From the NCBI GenBank assembly GCA_024653385.1, contig JANLFZ010000283.1:1-8030 (forward strand): a stretch of DNA of 8,030 bases. The letters run 5' to 3'. The notes beneath the pieces are model-generated. The model made no database searches. It was given only the letters and a program-made list of their open reading frames with translations, and was not told where the DNA came from. This DNA comes from Thermoguttaceae bacterium. Its GTDB lineage: Bacteria; Planctomycetota; Planctomycetia; Pirellulales; Thermoguttaceae. Below are positions 1-6,718 of this stretch, one piece after another. The position numbers and the translations under genes are program-made. How positions within the stretch are numbered: position 1 is the first letter of the stretch; each line of letters starts with the position of its first letter.

Positions 1-243
1 TATCAAGAGATGGAGGCTCGGTTTCGCGAAGGCGAACGCCTCCTCTTCTTCAGCGATGGTGCCGTTGAAGTACACAACGCTCAGGAGGAACTGCTAGGGG
101 TTCAAGGGCTCGTCCGCATTCTCCAGGAGACTGGTTATCCTGCGTCTGGACTTCAGATTAGCGCCGTCGAGGAGCAACTACTGCGGTATTCCAACGGAAT
201 TCGCCTTAGCGACGATCTGAGCTTTATCGAAGTGCGTTTTTAG
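1..243 (+). CDS. SpoIIE/PP2C-type serine phosphatase, C-terminal fragment
   Basis: The reading frame is open from the first base, so this is the 3' end of a gene that starts outside the window; the ATG at 10 is internal. Eighty codons are visible. They carry the end of a PP2C-like SpoIIE phosphatase domain: a hydrophobic strand followed by FFSDGAVEVHNAQEELLG (about residues 17-34), where the SDG aspartate matches a metal-binding position, and a closing DDLSFIEVRF, where the DD pair matches the last metal-binding aspartate of the family. Proteins of this class dephosphorylate anti-sigma-factor antagonists or act as outputs of two-component and stress signalling. The N-terminal sensor or receiver part is not visible, so the signal is unknown. 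The stop codon TAG lies at the left edge of the palindromic element. The family call is fairly sure; the exact role is not. Confidence 0.8.
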   Translation, partial: YQEMEARFREGERLLFFSDGAVEVHNAQEELLGVQGLVRILQETGYPASGLQISAVEEQLLRYSNGIRLSDDLSFIEVRF

Positions 244-366
244 TACGACAGCGCTAAGTCGGCCCAAAAGCTAAACCAGGAAGGCTAGGTATTCAGAATA
301 GGCAATATAGAAAACCACATTTTCTTCCCAGTTTAGTATCTGCCTCAACTTAGCGCTGTAGTATTA
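241..366. repeat. 126-bp imperfect palindrome, MITE-like element
   Basis: The stretch between the phosphatase and adaptor genes folds on a single axis at 303.5. The outer arms, 241-259 and 348-366, match at 17 of 19 positions and include a perfect 12-bp core, ACAGCGCTAAGT (248-259) against ACTTAGCGCTGT (348-359). A second pair of arms on the same axis, 271-283 and 324-336, matches at 11 of 13 positions. The centre is mostly unpaired. Both ends carry TA dinucleotides (241-242 and 365-366, or 244-245 and 362-363), as expected of a TA target duplication from Tc1/mariner/IS630-type transposition. It has no coding capacity, and it is visibly more AT-rich than the flanking genes. It could instead be a host regulatory hairpin; other genomic copies would decide. 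Confidence 0.6.
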
Positions 367-388
367 GGTGCGCCGACTGCCCCAAACT

Positions 389-393
389 GGGAG
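389..393 (+). promoter_or_regulatory. Ribosome-binding site of the adaptor gene
   Basis: GGGAG lies 7 bases before the ATG at 401 and supports that start over the in-frame GTG at 368, which has no purine-rich site in front. The site is inside a small potential hairpin (CCCA 381-384 with TGGG 388-391). It is also covered by a 9-base complement located at 326-334 inside the upstream palindrome. Confidence 0.55.
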
Positions 394-400
394 ATCGAGG

Positions 401-1663
401 ATGATTGGAAAACCGTCTGTGGCGTTCGCTTGCATACTGGCCGCGCTGGCTCTTGCGGGGTGCCGGAAGCCGGTTGCCGAAGAGGAGGCGATACGGCCCG
501 TCCGCGCAATCAAGGTGGGAGACCTCAAGGCCATCCAGGGTCGGGAATTCCCCGGAAGGGCAAAGGCCCGAGATGAAGTCGACCTCTCGTTTCGCGTCTC
601 GGGGCCGCTCGTCTCATTGCCGGTCGACGTGGGGAGCAAGGTGAAAAAGGGCGATGTCATTGCGGCGATCGATCCCAGGGATTTTCAGACGGCGCTGGAC
701 AGCGCCCAAGGGAACTTGTCGCGTGCCCAAGCGGATCTATTGGCCATGGAGCGCGGGGCCCGGCCCGAAGAGGTCGAGCAACTGAAGGCCGCAGTGACTG
801 AGGCCGAGGCGACGTATCGACAGGCGCTCGCAGAACATGAGCGAAACGCCAAGTTGTTGCCATCGGGGGCTGTCAGCAAGTCGGAATTCGATATGACCCT
901 TGCGCGGCGAGACCGGACGGCCGCTCAGGTCAAGAAGGCGAAGGAGGACCTGAATATCGGCTTGAAAGGGGCGCGGCCGGAGGATCTCGAAGCCAAGCGC
1001 TCCGAGATCAAGGCCCTGGAGGCGGCCGTCGCGAACGCCAAGAACCAGTTGGACTATGCCGTGCTCAAAGCACCGTTCGACGGGAGCGTGGCGGCCCGGT
1101 ACGTGGACAACTATCAGACCGTCCAGGCCAAGCAGCCTGTGGTGCGGCTCTTGGATGTCTCGAAGATCGAGGTCACCATCCAGGTGCCGGAGAGCCTGAT
1201 CTCGCTCGTGCCCCAAGTAAAGAAAGCCGTCTGCCGCTTTGACGCCTTCGCAGGCAGGGAGTTTGCCGGCCAGGTCACGAAGATCGGCAGCGAAGCCTCG
1301 CAGACGACTCGCACCTATCCCGTCACCGTCCAGGTAGATCAGCCAAAGGATGTGCAGATCCTGCCAGGCATGGCGGCGACGGTTCGTGGTCAGCCTGAGA
1401 AGGGCGACAAGGGGACTGATGGGGGGGTCATTGTGCCGCCCGGCGCCGTGTTCTCCGCCGACGCCGGTCAACAGAGCTATATCTGGGTGGTTGAGGAAGG
1501 CAGCCAGAAGGTCACGCGGCGGGCGGTGAAAACCGGCAAACTGACTCCCGTGGGCCTCGCAGTCATTGAAGGACTCAAAGCGGGCGAGTGGGTGGTGACC
1601 GCAGGAGTATATTCACTCCGCGAGAATCAGGCAGTGACAATCCTCCAGGAAGGGAGCCGGTAG
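401..1663 (+). CDS. RND efflux periplasmic adaptor, predicted lipoprotein (HlyD/MFP family)
   Basis: This 420-residue protein bridges an inner-membrane RND pump and an outer-membrane channel. The ATG at 401 gives a clean lipoprotein signal: a hydrophobic stretch ending in the lipobox LAGC, with Cys21 as the lipidated residue. Next come the first lipoyl half (about 60-95, VSGPLVSLPVDVGSKVKKGD), a long alpha-helical hairpin (about 96-215), the second lipoyl half (about 218-250, with LKAPFDGSVA at 222-231), a beta-barrel (about 255-330) and a membrane-proximal domain to the end. The hairpin carries an internal repeat, GARPEE at 119-124 and GARPED at 190-195, each leading into a similar charged helix. 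An in-frame GTG at 368 would add 11 residues but puts the start 2 bases from the palindrome. The permease gene follows after 4 bases. Substrate is unknown. Confidence 0.9.
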   Translation: MIGKPSVAFACILAALALAGCRKPVAEEEAIRPVRAIKVGDLKAIQGREFPGRAKARDEVDLSFRVSGPLVSLPVDVGSKVKKGDVIAAIDPRDFQTALDSAQGNLSRAQADLLAMERGARPEEVEQLKAAVTEAEATYRQALAEHERNAKLLPSGAVSKSEFDMTLARRDRTAAQVKKAKEDLNIGLKGARPEDLEAKRSEIKALEAAVANAKNQLDYAVLKAPFDGSVAARYVDNYQTVQAKQPVVRLLDVSKIEVTIQVPESLISLVPQVKKAVCRFDAFAGREFAGQVTKIGSEASQTTRTYPVTVQVDQPKDVQILPGMAATVRGQPEKGDKGTDGGVIVPPGAVFSADAGQQSYIWVVEEGSQKVTRRAVKTGKLTPVGLAVIEGLKAGEWVVTAGVYSLRENQAVTILQEGSR

Positions 1664-1667
1664 CGTC

Positions 1668-4600
1668 ATGAACCTAGCCGCTCTCGCGCTCGAAAAGCGT
1701 TCCATCACTTACTTTGGTATCGGCCTGATCCTGGCGGGAGGGCTGTTCTCCTATTCTCGGCTCGGCCAGCTGGAGGACCCGGAATTCTCGATCAAGACGG
1801 CGGTGGTCACGACCACCTACCCGGGAGCCAGTGCTGAGCAGGTCGAACTGGAGGTCACCGACCGGATCGAGACCAAGCTCCAGGAGATGGTGGAGCTGAA
1901 GAACGTCTATTCTAATTCCCGGCCGGGCCTGTCGATCATCAAGATCGATATCAAGAGCGAAGACTGGTCCGACCGCCTGCCGCAAGTGTGGGATGTGGTG
2001 CGGAAGAAGATCGCGGACATCGAGCCGACGTTGCCGCCTGGCGCGGAAAAACCCAAAATCGGCGACGACTTTGGGTTCGTCTTCGGCTTTTTGCTGGCGG
2101 TCAGCAGCGACGGGTACAGCTACGGCGAATTGGAACGCTACGTCAAGGACATGCGAAAAGAACTGAGCGTCGTTCCAGGCGTGGCGCGGGTCGACTTGTG
2201 GGGAGTGCAGGAGAAACGCATCTATCTGGACGTGTCCACAGCCCAACTCACCGCGCTCGGGCTGACGCCCGATCAGATTAGGCAGACCTTGCAGTCGCAA
2301 AATCTTGTGGTGGACGCTGGTGGCGTGGACTACCTGTCTCAGCGGCTTCGCGTGGCGCCGACGGGCGAGTTCCAATCGCCCGAAGACATCGGCCACTTGG
2401 CGATTACGAGCGCCGTTTCCGGACGCGACGAGATCATCCGGATCCGCGACATTGCCACGGTGAAAGTCGGATACATCGACCCGCCCAGCAACCTGTTGCG
2501 TCATAACGGGCGGCAAGCCATCGCGATGGCGCTGGCGCCCGGCTCCGGTGAGAACGTGGTCCGAGTCGGGCAGGCCGTCGATCGCCGGCTCGCCGAACTA
2601 GTCGCGGATCTTCCCGTGGGAATCGGCGTCGAGCGGATCTCCTGGCAATCCGACCAGGTGAGCGATTCGATTTCAGCCTTTATGATCAGCGTGCTCGAAT
2701 CCGTGGCGATCGTGTTGGCGCTCTTGGCTCTGACGATGGGATGGCGCGCCGGGATCATCATCGGCATCAGCGGGCTCGTGTTTCCCATTTTGGGCTCGTT
2801 CATTGTCATGGCCCTGATGGGCATCGACCTGCACCGGATCTCGCTGGGCGCGTTGATCATCGCCATGGGCATGATGGTCGACAACGCGATCGTCGTGACC
2901 GACGGGATCATGGTCCGCATCGCGGCCGGCATGGATCGCAAGCAGGCGGCCATCGAAGCGGCGAGCGGACCGGCTTGGCCGCTCTTGGGGGCCACCGTGG
3001 TGGCTTGCATGGCATTCTACCCGATCTTCGCTTCCACCTACGACACGGGCGAAGTCGCTGGGAGCCTGTTTACCGTGGTGACCATTTCGCTGGTGCTGAG
3101 CTGGGTCTTCTGCCAGACTGTGGCCCCGCTGTTGTGCATTGCCATCCTGCCGGCTCCCAAGCCCGGTCAGGCCCAGACCGATCCGTATCAGAGCAAGTTC
3201 TACCAGTCGTTCCGGAAGCTGCTGTCTCTGGCGATCCGCTATCGCGTCTTGTTCCTCGGGAGCATGGTCGGACTGTTGGTTCTCTCCATCTTCGGCTTTC
3301 GTTTCGTGGAGCAAATGTATTTTCCCGACTCCAGCCGCACGCAGTTCATGATCGACTACTGGGCGCCGGAAGGAACGCGGATTCAGCAGACCAGCGCCGA
3401 TCTTCAGCGGATCGAGAAGTTCCTGCAGGAGCATGACGCGACGCTGTCGGTCAGCGCTTTTGTGGGCAAGGGGCCGCCGCGATTCTACCTGCCGGTCAGC
3501 GCGGAGGATCCCTATACCTCCTACGCCCAGATCATCGTTAATACGAAATCATTCGCCGGTGTCAATGAACTGGTGGCTGCCACGGACGCTTGGTGCCGCG
3601 CGAATGTCCCTGAGGCGATGGTCCGTGTCCGAAAGTATGCGGTCGGGGCGTTCGACGACTGGAAAATCGAGGCGCGTTTTAGCGGGCCGGCCAATGCCGA
3701 TCCGGCGACGCTGCGTCGCCTGGCGGAAGCAGGCGCGCAGATCCTGCGCGACAGTCCTCTGGCCAAGGAAGTCCGCACCAACTGGCGCGAGCGCGTTCCA
3801 GCCTTGGTTCCTGTGTTCAATGACGAACGAGCCCGCTGGGCCGGCGTCTCCCGCGACGACTTGGCACGGGCGACGCGACGCGCGTCCGACGGCGTCGTCG
3901 TCGGGCAGTATCGGCAGGAGGATGACCTGATCCCGATCGTGGCCAGGAACGTCGAGGTGGAACGCCAGCAGGCCGCCACGTCGCTGGAGGGCCTCCAGGT
4001 GACACCGCGGCTGTCACACCACGCCGTGCCCGCGTTGCAGGTCATCGATGGTATCGCGACCCCCTGGGAGGATCCGATTATCTGGCGATGGGACCGCCGA
4101 CGGGCGATCACCGTGCAGTGCTCGCCCAACGGGGTGACGGCGCCTGCGCTGCGCAACTCCGTGTTGGAGCAATTCGAGAAGATCACACTCCCGCCCGGCT
4201 ATCGCCTGGACTGGGACGGCGAGTATTGGAGCGCCAAGCAATCGCAGGAAGCCTTGGCGCCGGGCATCGTGCCGGCCGTGGTGATCATGTTGTTCATCCT
4301 GGTGGCCCTGTTCAACGGCTTTCGCCCGATGTTGATTTGCGTCCTGGGCATCCCCTTCGTGATGATCGGCATCACCGGCGGGCTGCTGCTCACCAACACG
4401 CCGTTCGGGTTCATTGCGCTGTTGGGAGCCATGAGCTTGTCCGGCATGATGATCAAGAACGTGGTGGTGCTGCTGGACGAGGTGAACGCGAATCTGGCCA
4501 AGGGGCTCGCACACTACGACGCGGTCGTCGAGGCGGCTGTCTCGCGGTTGAGCCCCGTGGTCAACGCGGCGGGGACGACCGTGCTCGGCGTGCTGCCCAT

Positions 4601-4727
4601 GCTGCAGGACGTATTCTGGGTGGCGCTGGCGGTCACGGTCTTTTTCGGGCTGATTGTCGGCACGGTGTTGACGATGGTCGTCGGCCCAACCCTCTATACC
4701 CTGTTATACCGAATCCCATCGCGATAA
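1668..4727 (+). CDS. RND family efflux permease (AcrB-like inner-membrane pump)
   Basis: At 1019 residues this is full length for an AcrB-type proton-driven pump. The layout is standard: TM1 near 13-31, a large periplasmic porter loop (about 32-333), TM2-TM6 (about 335-494), TM7 (about 525-547), a second porter loop, then TM8-TM12 (about 866-883, 886-909, 912-936, 958-979, 984-1010). The ion relay is recognisable: VDN at 404-406 in TM4 supplies Asp405, matching the first of the two AcrB aspartates, while Asn406 replaces the second. Lys930 in TM10 (MMIKN) matches the essential AcrB lysine. It should work with the adaptor encoded just upstream and an outer-membrane channel that is not in this window. 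AGGAAGGGAG (1647-1656) precedes the ATG. The sequence resembles general drug/solute pumps, not clearly the heavy-metal class. The substrate cannot be read from sequence. Confidence 0.93.
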   Translation: MNLAALALEKRSITYFGIGLILAGGLFSYSRLGQLEDPEFSIKTAVVTTTYPGASAEQVELEVTDRIETKLQEMVELKNVYSNSRPGLSIIKIDIKSEDWSDRLPQVWDVVRKKIADIEPTLPPGAEKPKIGDDFGFVFGFLLAVSSDGYSYGELERYVKDMRKELSVVPGVARVDLWGVQEKRIYLDVSTAQLTALGLTPDQIRQTLQSQNLVVDAGGVDYLSQRLRVAPTGEFQSPEDIGHLAITSAVSGRDEIIRIRDIATVKVGYIDPPSNLLRHNGRQAIAMALAPGSGENVVRVGQAVDRRLAELVADLPVGIGVERISWQSDQVSDSISAFMISVLESVAIVLALLALTMGWRAGIIIGISGLVFPILGSFIVMALMGIDLHRISLGALIIAMGMMVDNAIVVTDGIMVRIAAGMDRKQAAIEAASGPAWPLLGATVVACMAFYPIFASTYDTGEVAGSLFTVVTISLVLSWVFCQTVAPLLCIAILPAPKPGQAQTDPYQSKFYQSFRKLLSLAIRYRVLFLGSMVGLLVLSIFGFRFVEQMYFPDSSRTQFMIDYWAPEGTRIQQTSADLQRIEKFLQEHDATLSVSAFVGKGPPRFYLPVSAEDPYTSYAQIIVNTKSFAGVNELVAATDAWCRANVPEAMVRVRKYAVGAFDDWKIEARFSGPANADPATLRRLAEAGAQILRDSPLAKEVRTNWRERVPALVPVFNDERARWAGVSRDDLARATRRASDGVVVGQYRQEDDLIPIVARNVEVERQQAATSLEGLQVTPRLSHHAVPALQVIDGIATPWEDPIIWRWDRRRAITVQCSPNGVTAPALRNSVLEQFEKITLPPGYRLDWDGEYWSAKQSQEALAPGIVPAVVIMLFILVALFNGFRPMLICVLGIPFVMIGITGGLLLTNTPFGFIALLGAMSLSGMMIKNVVVLLDEVNANLAKGLAHYDAVVEAAVSRLSPVVNAAGTTVLGVLPMLQDVFWVALAVTVFFGLIVGTVLTMVVGPTLYTLLYRIPSR

Positions 4728-4743
4728 TCCGAGGAACCTGGTC

Positions 4744-6075
4744 ATGAACAGTCAGTTGCAGCAGTTGGTCCGCTATACCCGGGTCCAGGAGATCGTGGGC
4801 GACGTAATCCGCCTGTTTGCCTCGGGGGTGGCGCTGGGCGACATGGCCGAAGTCGAGAACACGGACGGCGAAACATCCTTAGCCAGGGTGATTGGCCTGG
4901 ACCGGAACCTCGTCAGCCTGCAAGTGTTTGCCGGAGGCAAGGGTCTATCGACTGACGCCGTGGTGCAGTTCCTAGGACGACCGCTGGACGTCGTGTACTC
5001 ACCGAACATCCTCGGGCGGATTTTCCGCGGGTCCGGCGAGCCCATGGACGGCGGACCCGATCTCTCGGCCGACCCGCGCGTGCCGGTCGGCGGCCCGACG
5101 GTGAATCCGGTCATGCGGGTCATGCCGACGAAGATGATCGAAACCCGCGTGCCGATGATCGACCTGTTCAACTGCCTGGTCGAGAGCCAGAAGATTCCCA
5201 TCTTCTCGGTTGCCGGCGAGCCTCACAATGAGTTGTTGGCGCGGATCGGTTTCCAGGCCAACGCCGAGGTGCTGGTCTTTGCCGGGCTGGGCCTGATCTT
5301 CGACGATTACCACTTCTTCCGCACCGCCTTTGAGGAGCACGGGGTCTTCAGCCGAACGGTGATGTTTGTGAACCAGGCTGCCGACCCATTGGTCGAGCGC
5401 CTGCTGGTGCCCGACATGGCCTTGGCCGTGGCCGAGAAATTCGCCGTGGAGGAGAAGAAGCGGGTCCTTGTGCTCATGACCGACATGACCGCCTACGCGG
5501 ACGCCATGAAAGAGATCGGCGTGGCGCAGGAACGCATCCCGGCCGTGCGCGGCTACATGGGCGACCTCTACACGCAGCTCGCCCAGCGGTACGAGAAGGC
5601 GTGCGACTTCAAGGGAGCGGGCTCTGTCACGATCCTCACCGTGACTACGATGCCGGGCGACGACGTCACGCACCCGGTCCCGGACAACACGGGCTACATC
5701 ACCGAGGGGCAATTCTATCTACACGGCGGAATCATTGACCCGTTCGGCTCTCTGTCGCGTCTGAAGCAGCACGTCATCGGCAAGGCCACGCGCGAGGACC
5801 ACTCGCAGATCGCCAACACGATGATTCGCTTCTATTCGGGCGCGGTCGAAGCGCGAAAGAAGCAGGCGATGGCCTTCGAATTGTCGCCCTTCGACCAGAA
5901 GCTGCTGAAGTTCGGGGCGTTGTTCCGAGACCGGTTCATGGACATTCGCGTCTCGATTGGCGTGACCGAGGCGCTCGACTTGTGTTGGAAGACCCTCGCG
6001 GAGTGTTTTGAGCCCCAGGAGTTGCTGATGAAACAAAGCCTGGTGGACAAGTATTTCCCGAAGAAGGCCGGGTGA
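4744..6075 (+). CDS. atpB: V-type ATP synthase subunit B
   Basis: This 443-residue protein is the regulatory, non-catalytic nucleotide-binding subunit of the V1 head, alternating with catalytic A subunits. In place of a Walker A loop it has SVAGEPHNEL (155-164), as expected of B subunits. Other family signatures are PDMALAVAEKFAVEEKK (223-239), LMTDMTAYADAMKEI (244-258) and the long stretch 300-323 that includes TTMPGDD and HPVPDNTGYITEGQ. The wording is close to the B subunit of Chlamydia-type bacterial V-ATPases as I recall it, and less like archaeal ones. The ATG has GAGGA 8 bases upstream (4731-4735). It starts 16 bases after the RND permease; the A subunit gene normally expected directly upstream is absent. 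Subunit D follows 16 bases downstream. Confidence 0.95.
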   Translation: MNSQLQQLVRYTRVQEIVGDVIRLFASGVALGDMAEVENTDGETSLARVIGLDRNLVSLQVFAGGKGLSTDAVVQFLGRPLDVVYSPNILGRIFRGSGEPMDGGPDLSADPRVPVGGPTVNPVMRVMPTKMIETRVPMIDLFNCLVESQKIPIFSVAGEPHNELLARIGFQANAEVLVFAGLGLIFDDYHFFRTAFEEHGVFSRTVMFVNQAADPLVERLLVPDMALAVAEKFAVEEKKRVLVLMTDMTAYADAMKEIGVAQERIPAVRGYMGDLYTQLAQRYEKACDFKGAGSVTILTVTTMPGDDVTHPVPDNTGYITEGQFYLHGGIIDPFGSLSRLKQHVIGKATREDHSQIANTMIRFYSGAVEARKKQAMAFELSPFDQKLLKFGALFRDRFMDIRVSIGVTEALDLCWKTLAECFEPQELLMKQSLVDKYFPKKAG

Positions 6076-6091
6076 GCAGGAAGATGCGACG

Positions 6092-6718
6092 ATGGCAAAG
6101 CTCCGACTCAGCAAGAACTCGCTCCAGCAACAGCAGCAGCAACTGAAGCTGTATAGGCGCTTGCTGCCGTCGCTGGACCTCAAGCGTCGCCAACTCACCG
6201 TCGAGGCGCAGAAGGCCCGCGCCGAGCACAAAGCGGCCCTGGCCGCCGCCGAGGCGCTGGATGCCCGAATCGGCAGCGAGCTGCCCATGCTCGCCGACGA
6301 GGATCTCGAACTGAGCAGATTGGTGGAAATGACCGGTTATCGCGTGGGAGAGCAGAATCTCGTTGGCACCCGCTTGCCGATCCTGGACCACGTTGAGTTC
6401 GTCGTGGCGGGCTACTCGCGGCTGGCGACACCGGCATGGGTGGACATCTTGGTCCAGCGGCTGAAGGACGCCGCCGAAGCGCGGGTCCGCGCCCGCATCG
6501 CGGGCGAGCGCGTGCGGGTGCTGGACCAGGCGGTCCGGCGGATCACCCAGCGGGTAAACCTGTTCGAGAAGATCCTCATTCCCACCGCCAAGGAAAACAT
6601 CCAGCGTATTCGCATCTACTTGGGCGACGCCGAGCGCGCCGCAGTCGTGACCTCCAAGCTCGCCAAGGTCAAGCAGCAGCACGCCGGGGCCGGGGTTGGG
6701 GAGGAGGAAGCAGGATGA
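6092..6718 (+). CDS. atpD: V-type ATP synthase subunit D
   Basis: This is the central rotor shaft of the V1 sector, a long antiparallel coiled coil that couples rotation of the membrane ring to the A/B head. The 208 residues fit the family length. The N-terminus MAKLRLSKNSL, then LKLYRRLLPSLDLKRRQL, is the typical D signature, and the C-terminal helix (VNLFEKILIPTAKENIQRIRIYLGDAERA in its family context, about 151-180) is the matching second helix. Residues 12-17 form an uninterrupted run of six glutamines, encoded by mixed CAG/CAA codons. An AGGA lies about 10 bases before the ATG. The stop overlaps the start of the next gene (ATGA), which points to translational coupling. Here the symbol atpD means V-type subunit D, not the F-type beta subunit. 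Confidence 0.92.
   Translation: MAKLRLSKNSLQQQQQQLKLYRRLLPSLDLKRRQLTVEAQKARAEHKAALAAAEALDARIGSELPMLADEDLELSRLVEMTGYRVGEQNLVGTRLPILDHVEFVVAGYSRLATPAWVDILVQRLKDAAEARVRARIAGERVRVLDQAVRRITQRVNLFEKILIPTAKENIQRIRIYLGDAERAAVVTSKLAKVKQQHAGAGVGEEEAG

Noticed and set aside
290..364. Possible sigma-70 promoter elements in the AT-rich gap (TATAGA at 306-311, TAGTAT at 359-364)
   Set aside because: Each matches a -10 box at only 4 of 6 bases and I find no fitting -35 box at the right spacing, so no promoter is called.
241..366. Rho-independent terminator after the phosphatase
   Set aside because: The arms are separated by 88 bases and are not GC-rich throughout, and no T-run follows the right arm. It does not have the form of an intrinsic terminator.
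368..400. GTG at 368 as the start of the adaptor gene
   Set aside because: There is no ribosome-binding site before it, it abuts the palindrome, and it adds residues ahead of a signal peptide that is complete from the ATG at 401. It cannot be fully excluded.
737..1471. 244-codon open frame on the minus strand
   Set aside because: It lies wholly inside the adaptor gene in a GC-rich region. Its His/Arg/Leu-rich translation resembles no family and is explained as a shadow.
1674..2516. 280-codon open frame on the minus strand
   Set aside because: It is antisense to the strongly conserved RND permease. Its composition is that of a reverse-strand shadow.
4088..4747. 219-codon plus-strand frame overlapping the permease end
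   Set aside because: It is an out-of-frame reading of the permease C-terminal membrane region. It is Gly/Arg/His-rich with no domain, and it would overlap the start of subunit B.
4999..5712. 237-codon open frame on the minus strand
   Set aside because: It lies antisense inside V-ATPase subunit B, with His/Val/Asp/Arg-rich shadow composition and no recognisable domain.
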